In this document: positions 58,936-64,000 of the stretch, one piece after another
Layout of the letters: the number at the start of each line of letters is the position of its first letter
How positions within the stretch are numbered: position 1 is the stretch's first letter
Assembly (NCBI GenBank): GCA_039621445.1
Contig: CP154955.1
Coordinates: forward strand, 1,504,558 to 1,568,557
Direction: 5' to 3'
DNA from: Euglena gracilis
Taxonomy: Eukaryota > Euglenida > Euglenophyceae > Euglenales
DNA length: 64,000 nucleotides
Notes under the pieces: generated by a model
What the model was told of the DNA's origin: nothing
The model's database searches: none
The model's input: the letters and a program-made list of their open reading frames with translations, nothing else
Made by a program: the position numbers and the translations under genes

Positions 58936-59847
58936 TTAAAATGGTACTGACAATGTAATTGGATATCCATCACCATAATAAACGCTAATGAAAGGTGACT
59001 GAGATGTTGATACCCAAACTGTCAGACTAAGCCAATCTGCATTTCCAAAAGAAGTAATATTATTAGGAACTGTATAGTTTACAGTTACCCATTGAGGATT
59101 TGGATTTCGCATTACATCTGACATCGTATATGGAACGATGGTTGCTGAGTTAATATCACTTGTAAAGTTAAAACCACTAACATTAGGATCAGCATAAGAA
59201 ATATCAGGAATATTAGGATAACTCAAACCAATTCCAGGAAAATTATTAGGATTAGACCACGTTCCACTTAATTTATCTTTATTATTTACAATGTCATTAT
59301 CACTGATAGTAAATATACTACCATCACTAAATGTCAATTTCTTTCCTACTAGAAGAGGATCATGTGGAATAAAACCAAAACCAACTAGATAACACGCTTG
59401 TGATGAATTAAGAGATTTTCCAGTTATGTATTTATTACCCTGATTAGGTTCACCATTATCAGCATAAATATGTGTAAGAGAAAATCCGACCTGATAGGGC
59501 CAATCTCCACCAGGTACTCCATCGACCGTTGTAAATGCCTTAAATGAATACGTTCCAGATGGAATAATAAATGGTAATTGATTAATTCCTAGAACATTAC
59601 TAAACCATGCTCTTTTTTCTCCAGCAAGTTGTTGTCTCTTATAAATGACATTTGTACCTTGTTGAGGAATCAACGTCAGGTAACCATCTGACGTTGAATT
59701 CAATTGTCTCTTATGAAAAATATAGAATATCTTATTACTAGGAACAGCAGTGTTGTATACTTGAATTTGTGATTGTGTTTGTGATTGTGTATCTGGATTA
59801 GAAAACGATACAACCTCAGTTTGTTCCTTAGTTTCAATAGCTGACAT
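58936..59847 (-). CDS. beta-rich paralogue family, member 3
   Basis: 303 residues, the longest member, with an extra N-terminal tail (SNPDTQSQTQSQIQVYNTA) and a 20-residue insertion (FPGIGLSYPNIPDIS). Core motifs as in the siblings: SDGYLTLIPQQG, FIIPSGTYSFKAF, HDPLLVGKKLTFSDGSIFTI, SFGNADWLSLTVWVS. Structural or capsule-like protein is a guess from composition only. Confidence 0.7.
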   Translation of the reverse strand: MSAIETKEQTEVVSFSNPDTQSQTQSQIQVYNTAVPSNKIFYIFHKRQLNSTSDGYLTLIPQQGTNVIYKRQQLAGEKRAWFSNVLGINQLPFIIPSGTYSFKAFTTVDGVPGGDWPYQVGFSLTHIYADNGEPNQGNKYITGKSLNSSQACYLVGFGFIPHDPLLVGKKLTFSDGSIFTISDNDIVNNKDKLSGTWSNPNNFPGIGLSYPNIPDISYADPNVSGFNFTSDINSATIVPYTMSDVMRNPNPQWVTVNYTVPNNITSFGNADWLSLTVWVSTSQSPFISVYYGDGYPITLSVPF

Positions 59848-59939
59848 TGATATATATATTAATGAAAATATAATAATTGTCTGAAAAATAAATAGGTTTG
59901 TTATTTTTCATATATTTGGTAGAAAATTGTTACTTCTAA

Positions 59940-60447
59940 AAAACCAAACAAGTCTTGTTTCCGACAAGACCCAGGCAAGAAATAGAACATCTACAGAACA
60001 CACGTGGTAGGGGGGTATGGAATGAATGAGAGCAAACTATGCAATCGGGAAACAACCGCAGGTGGAGCAACGTGGGGGGCAACGTGGAGGAGCAACGTGG
60101 GGGGAACAACGGGGGGGGGCAAGGGTGATCGGGGAAACAACAGCGTGGGGAAACAATCAATCGCAGGTGGAACAACTTTCATCGAGGTGTACTATGAATA
60201 GAAAACCATGGTAGAAATTGATTGATCACAATGAAAGGTGGACAAGGGAGGAAGAGTGGACAAGGGAGAGAAGTGGACAAGGGAAGAAGAGTGGACAAGG
60301 GAGAGAAGAAATCTTGCTGGAGAGATGAGAGAACGAGGGGTGAAACAGAGAGTGAAATAGAGATAGGAACGTGGCAAGTTAAACTCTCAGAACTGGAAAG
60401 TCAACAGGACTGCAAGGCTAGGACTGCAAGCTTAGCATGTCCAAGAA
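59940..60447. repeat. G-rich, purine-rich non-coding island
   Basis: About 500 nt without a credible gene. It contains degenerate GCAACGTGGGGG-type units (60050-60125), about four units of GTGGACAAGGGAGAGAA (60238-60310) and a short hairpin with arms GTCTTGT/ACAAGAC at about 59952-59970. Composition is unlike the AT-rich surroundings but like the island at 35.3-36.1 kb. Confidence 0.75.
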
Positions 60448-60912
60448 TTACACTGCCACCTTGGCACGAAGGCGATCCTTGACTACTTTTACAATGGGAT
60501 CATCATCTCCAAGATCATCACTGATGTAACGCCCAAATTCACAACACAAGAAAGCTGCCAAAGGAGATAAACCATCTGTTGCGGGGACTGGTCTTGATTT
60601 CAAAAATGCCTCCCATCTGTTTTTTTCGGTTTTTTGATTTTCTTGAAGCTCATGGCTTTCTTGAAGCTCATTCTTCCTCTCTTTAAAGTACTGGGGTATA
60701 ATTTCTCCCAGACAAAGCGCAGGAAAATTTCCAATCCACATGGTCTTGAGGAAAGAATGCAGTTCATCCTCAGAAGTTTCAGGCGGTAGGTAAATACTCT
60801 TCAAAAGACCAAGCATGGTCATGTTGATGTAGTGAATTTCTTGACGATTGATAGGTCCCGCCCTTATTGCAAATTTCACAGGGGATGCGTCAGAAACTGC
60901 AAGAGCTGCCAT
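60448..60912 (-). CDS. hypothetical protein, 154 aa, accessory type
   Basis: Helical, with a charged middle (KERKNELQESHELQENQKTEKNR) and no motif I recognise. GC content is higher than in the core genes. An AAAATTGA box lies 44 nt upstream. It is followed by the G-rich island. Confidence 0.6.
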   Translation of the reverse strand: MAALAVSDASPVKFAIRAGPINRQEIHYINMTMLGLLKSIYLPPETSEDELHSFLKTMWIGNFPALCLGEIIPQYFKERKNELQESHELQENQKTEKNRWEAFLKSRPVPATDGLSPLAAFLCCEFGRYISDDLGDDDPIVKVVKDRLRAKVAV

Positions 60913-60956
60913 TGAGTTGATGAAATGGTAGAAGAGGTACTAATAGTATAAAAAAA

Positions 60957-60964
60957 TCAATTTT
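60957..60964 (-). promoter_or_regulatory. early-promoter-like AAAATTGA box
   Basis: 44 nt upstream of the ATG at 60912, touching the stop codon of the next gene. Confidence 0.55.
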
Positions 60965-62259
60965 TATACAATTTCTACTGATTTATTCATCTTAAGGCTC
61001 TTGATTTTCATAGGAATTCTAATACGTCTCTTAGCAATAAATACATCAATGAGTCCCGGAAGTGACACTGTAATATTAGGATCAATTGGATCTAACAATT
61101 TAATAGCTGGATCGAGTCCAAAATCGGTTGGATTGGGAACAGGTCTTGCTGGTTCAAGTGATAAACCAAATCCTGGAATAACAGAATTAACTGTGTGTCC
61201 TTCTTGTCTGTGTATATACTGTAGAAGGTAATCAGGAAATAACACATTTGGAGTACCGTTGGGTAATGAAGGTGTAAAATTTTTGAGATAAATACGGTCA
61301 CCTGCACATAATTTATGAACAAATTGAGTTGTTACAACGAGATAACTTCCAGCAGGTGGACTAGGGTCCACTACTAAACTAATGAATGATCTATACATGA
61401 CATCAGGTTCAAATGAAATAGTATAATCAGGATTTCTAAACACAAGAGTAAGGGTATTTATGTCACGTAGAGGTGTATTGAAATTGAATTCATCCCATCT
61501 TGCACCATTAATAGGTTTAACCTGTATAAAATTGGGGTTTCCATTAAGTCGATTATTGTGCATCGCAATAAATTCAAAATTATACCTTACATTATTAAAA
61601 CCTGAATATGATTGTAGACTAGATTCCTTAATTTGTATGGATATCTTATTAGCAAAAGGTATCTGTGAGAAAGGATTATTAGGCCATGGAAATTTATACG
61701 TTTCACCATCAAATAATATAGAATAGGTATACTGACCGTAATTTCCATCCTGTCTAATCAATGTTGGAGGATCACCTACTATTGATGTATTATTTTGAAT
61801 TAACTTGATATTCCCATATGATTCTACTCTGCGATCGAGATATGTAGAATCTTCTATAATAGGAATATAAAAGGTCCCTATTTGAATTTGTACTATATTA
61901 TCAAGGGTACCAATGATACCTACTGACTCGTCCATTGTTTGACCTTGAGTATTAAATGTCCATTTAAATTCACCATATTCTGTTGATGAATTTTTAACTT
62001 TAACGAATGAATCTAACATGACATATTGCTCTATAAATTGCTGCGGTTTAGAAGATTGAGAGTCATTTTTCATGTTATTTCCCTGATTATTACTCCCTTG
62101 ATTATTCCCTTGATTATTACTCCCTTGATTACTCCCTTGATTACTCCCTTGATTACTCCCTTGATTATTATTCCTACCATTATCTGGTTTGTAATCTGGA
62201 ATAATATCTTCCATTAATAATTCACGAATATCATAGTCTTGTTTTTTTGTATAGAACAT
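60964..62259 (-). CDS. virion-type beta-rich protein with N-terminal Gly/Asn/Gln repeats
   Basis: 431 residues. Residues 28-62 are QGSN/NNQGNN repeats, a flexible tail. The rest alternates hydrophobic and polar and looks like jelly-roll strands: FKWTFNTQGQTMDESVGIIG, IVQIQIGTFYIPIIEDSTYL, NTLTLVFRNPDYTISFEPDV, then a basic end (VFIAKRRIRIPMKIKSLKMN). The pattern recalls minor capsid or penton-type proteins of giant viruses, but I cannot name a family. No transmembrane segment. Confidence 0.6.
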   Translation of the reverse strand: MFYTKKQDYDIRELLMEDIIPDYKPDNGRNNNQGSNQGSNQGSNQGSNNQGNNQGSNNQGNNMKNDSQSSKPQQFIEQYVMLDSFVKVKNSSTEYGEFKWTFNTQGQTMDESVGIIGTLDNIVQIQIGTFYIPIIEDSTYLDRRVESYGNIKLIQNNTSIVGDPPTLIRQDGNYGQYTYSILFDGETYKFPWPNNPFSQIPFANKISIQIKESSLQSYSGFNNVRYNFEFIAMHNNRLNGNPNFIQVKPINGARWDEFNFNTPLRDINTLTLVFRNPDYTISFEPDVMYRSFISLVVDPSPPAGSYLVVTTQFVHKLCAGDRIYLKNFTPSLPNGTPNVLFPDYLLQYIHRQEGHTVNSVIPGFGLSLEPARPVPNPTDFGLDPAIKLLDPIDPNITVSLPGLIDVFIAKRRIRIPMKIKSLKMNKSVEIV

Positions 62260-62264
62260 ATTTG

Positions 62265-62311
62265 TTTTACTATATAAATTTGAATTTTACTATATAAATT
62301 TGAATTTTATA
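62265..62311. repeat. 20 bp direct repeat between divergent genes
   Basis: TTTACTATATAAATTTGAAT-type unit twice, in the divergent gap. It contains TATAAA and AAATTTGA and may be promoter elements. Confidence 0.6.
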
Positions 62312-62339
62312 TTTAATATTCAATCCTCCTGGTGAAAAA

Positions 62340-62615
62340 ATGCCTACCAAGATTTCTTGCAAGCGTCAGCAACAGAAGAAGAAGATGAGGCTTCAGTCCA
62401 GGACATGCAAGATGACAACTGAAGAACAGATCGAGAGTGAAAAGGCAAGAATTCTCACCAAGATCAATGAATTGATCGAAACAAAGCGCAGAGAAGAAAT
62501 TGCTGAAAAACAAGCAGAAAATGAAAGGAAACTTGAAATCATTAGAAAGGAAGAAAATGAACTGCGTAAGAAGTTTGAATTGTCCAGAACGATCCGCTTC
62601 AGAACACACAATTGA
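62340..62615 (+). CDS. small basic coiled-coil protein
   Basis: 91 residues. A basic N-terminus (CKRQQQKKKMRLQSRTCK) is followed by a long charged helix (EEQIESEKARILTKINELIE and following). It resembles a basic-zipper layout, but the leucine heptad is weak. Possible nucleic-acid binder. More GC-balanced codons than the core genes; next to the zinc-binding gene downstream. Confidence 0.55.
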   Translation: MPTKISCKRQQQKKKMRLQSRTCKMTTEEQIESEKARILTKINELIETKRREEIAEKQAENERKLEIIRKEENELRKKFELSRTIRFRTHN

Positions 62616-62711
62616 TACAACTTGAGAAATCCGGTTAATGTACCCATTGGGCGCAACTGGACAACGTTCTTCTGTCTGAAACGGAAGACTCCATGTTTTG
62701 AAGAAAACATC

Positions 62712-63461
62712 ATGTTCTTGATCAATCAATTTCTCAACTGGATTCCGGCTGGATGTTGGTACTCGTACAGATATTGCGAAGTTTGTGGGTGTCCGATTGA
62801 ACATCATGGAACTCCGTATTGTTCAATGAGTTGCTTGGAACGAATTTCTCGAAGGAAAATCATGAACATCGGAGCATGTTACTTTGAACGCATCGTTGCC
62901 ATTTTCCGGAGAACGACATCATGTTCGTTGTTTCAGCAACAGAGTTATGACAACGATTCAGAAGTGGACACAACAACAGAGGATTCAGCATCTGACATGG
63001 CGATGTTTTCTGATGATGATCAGTTTCTTGATCCAGTATCATTTGATTCGTCGTCATCTTCAGAATCTGATGGAGTCAGTGATTTATCTTCAGATTCTGT
63101 GTCTGTCATTGATCATGATGTTGAATCAGAACTCATGGATGAACGAAGAAGAATTACTCCCTTCCATGACTTTTACATTCCTCGAAGTCTTCGCCTCTAT
63201 GGATGTGGGTCTGACGTGGAGATGGACAACTGTTCTTCCTGTGAGGAGAGGTATTGTTTCCGCGACACTTTCAACTGTCGGTGTCACACTTGTTCCAGTT
63301 CATTGAAAATTGACATGGTCCTCTATTCAATCAAATGTCGTTATGAACACGTCGTTGACTTCCGTTGGATTCCTCATGACCCAACAATGCGTTCCATTGT
63401 CTTGTTGAAGAAGCAAATTGCTGAACTTGACTTTGAACGTGAAATGCAACATGACTGGTGA
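62712..63461 (+). CDS. Cys-rich acidic protein with zinc-ribbon-like motif
   Basis: 249 residues from the ATG at 62712; the frame is open 30 codons earlier but without an ATG. CEVCGCPIEHHGTPYCSMSC (about 20-39) is a compact treble-clef/zinc-ribbon pattern. The middle is a Ser/Asp/Glu-rich acidic tract. A second Cys cluster (CSSCEERYCFRDTFNCRCHTC) precedes the C-terminus. It may interact with the transcription machinery or nucleic acid. No family recognised; accessory-type composition. Confidence 0.55.
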   Translation: MFLINQFLNWIPAGCWYSYRYCEVCGCPIEHHGTPYCSMSCLERISRRKIMNIGACYFERIVAIFRRTTSCSLFQQQSYDNDSEVDTTTEDSASDMAMFSDDDQFLDPVSFDSSSSSESDGVSDLSSDSVSVIDHDVESELMDERRRITPFHDFYIPRSLRLYGCGSDVEMDNCSSCEERYCFRDTFNCRCHTCSSSLKIDMVLYSIKCRYEHVVDFRWIPHDPTMRSIVLLKKQIAELDFEREMQHDW

Positions 63462-63606
63462 AAAATCGATGTCAAATCTCTCTGTTCAATCTCTCTGTCC
63501 AATCAATGACATAACCCATGTAGGCATTACTTTGCGATGCCTATCAACAGCTAAAGCCCATTGTCAAGGATGGATAAATTCCAAAACAGAAAAAAAATGT
63601 ATTTTT
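63462..63606. other. intergenic, with third copy of the dispersed 15-mer
   Basis: Contains CTTTAGCTGTTGATA (minus) at 63542-63556. Nothing else supported. Confidence 0.5.
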
Positions 63607-64000
63607 TTAGTAATCGTCATTGCCCCACCAATATTTATATTCAATTTCATTAACTTCTTCAGTAACGTATTTGCTCAAATTTTTATACGCATTTCTCATA
63701 CCATTTATCACTCTCGTGGGTTCATTCCTATGTATACTATTATATGCTATACTTTCATCACCATCAATTATTGAATTTTTTAGCAATAATTTTGTTTCAT
63801 ATGTTGTATCTGCATATATATTCGTACCCATGTCTGTCATGTCTGTCATGCCTGTCATGCCTGTCATGCCTGTATTTACATACATTCCTGTCATACCACT
63901 TGTTCCTGTTGTACTTGTTGCACTTGTTGTACCTGTTGCATTTATTGCACTTGTATATCTTGATTTATATTGTTCTCTTTTATTCTCTTCTAAACATCTA
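63607..64000 (-). CDS. Thr/Gly/Met-repeat protein, partial at window edge
   Basis: The frame runs open from the window edge through TSATSTTGTSGM and GMTGMTGMTDMTDMG, a collagen-like low-complexity stretch, into a folded end (YETKLLLKNSIIDGDESIAY to YKYWWGNDDY). The 5' end lies beyond 64000, so the ATG at 63894 is internal. Function unknown. Confidence 0.6.
   Translation of the reverse strand, partial: RCLEENKREQYKSRYTSAINATGTTSATSTTGTSGMTGMYVNTGMTGMTGMTDMTDMGTNIYADTTYETKLLLKNSIIDGDESIAYNSIHRNEPTRVINGMRNAYKNLSKYVTEEVNEIEYKYWWGNDDY

Noticed and set aside
63480-63600. Possible transposase scrap (minus strand, ALAVDRHRKVMPTW)
   Set aside because: Only about 25 residues, stops on both sides, no family motif strong enough; kept only as the site of the 15-mer.

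Overview
The window joins two unrelated kinds of DNA across a 14 kb simple repeat. Positions 1-7062 are GC-rich, intron-containing eukaryotic DNA. I can assemble one gene there: a papain-type (C1A) cysteine protease in eight exons whose splice phases all agree. Its last visible exon is cut just after the Gly-Gly-Tyr that follows the active-site Asn motif. Positions 7063-21428 are a hexanucleotide array of the CCCTAA (TTAGGG telomere) type. It is CCCTAA-rich at both ends and dominated by CCCGAA in the middle.

From about 21430 to 64000 the sequence is AT-rich, intronless and densely coding, and it reads as a giant DNA virus (Nucleocytoviricota). Recognisable genes are a D6/D11-type SNF2 helicase, TFIIS, PCNA with an AT-hook, an L1R/F9L-like myristoylated membrane protein, an endonuclease IV relic, a thioredoxin-fold membrane protein, MSV199/DUF3627 and KilA-N proteins, and a probable histone-fold doublet. 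AAAATTGA boxes, the early-promoter motif known from mimiviruses, lie 25-70 nt upstream of several ATGs and point to a mimivirus-like relative. The host is not identifiable from the sequence.

Layout of the viral part: 21.3-28.4 kb virion/membrane proteins and the endonuclease IV relic; 28.4-35.3 kb information-processing block (TFIIS, nucleotidyltransferase-like protein, PCNA, histone-like doublet, repeat-bearing membrane protein); 35.3-37.9 kb a polypurine island and two GIY-YIG/zinc-knuckle genes; 37.9-41.8 kb a LamG protein, an LRR protein and the helicase, rearranged by a 1.58 kb inversion that splits two genes; 42.0-47.8 kb three adhesin-like beta-helix/LamG paralogues and a second LRR-like gene; 47.9-57.2 kb a CDIN1-like protein and a decaying, duplicated MSV199 cluster ending in a KilA-N gene; 57.3-59.8 kb three paralogous beta-rich proteins; 59.9-64 kb a G-rich island, a virion-like protein and small accessory genes.

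The viral part holds many lesions (frameshifts, in-frame stops, truncations, the inversion) next to long intact genes. That fits either an endogenised, decaying viral insertion or a viral contig with local consensus errors. The CCCTAA repeat could have been the bridge for a mis-join, because the first viral reading frame after the array is itself written in CCTAAC (Pro-Asn) units. The strongest unexplained signals are the exact two-gene inversion, the covarying palindromes inside every MSV199 copy, and the array itself.
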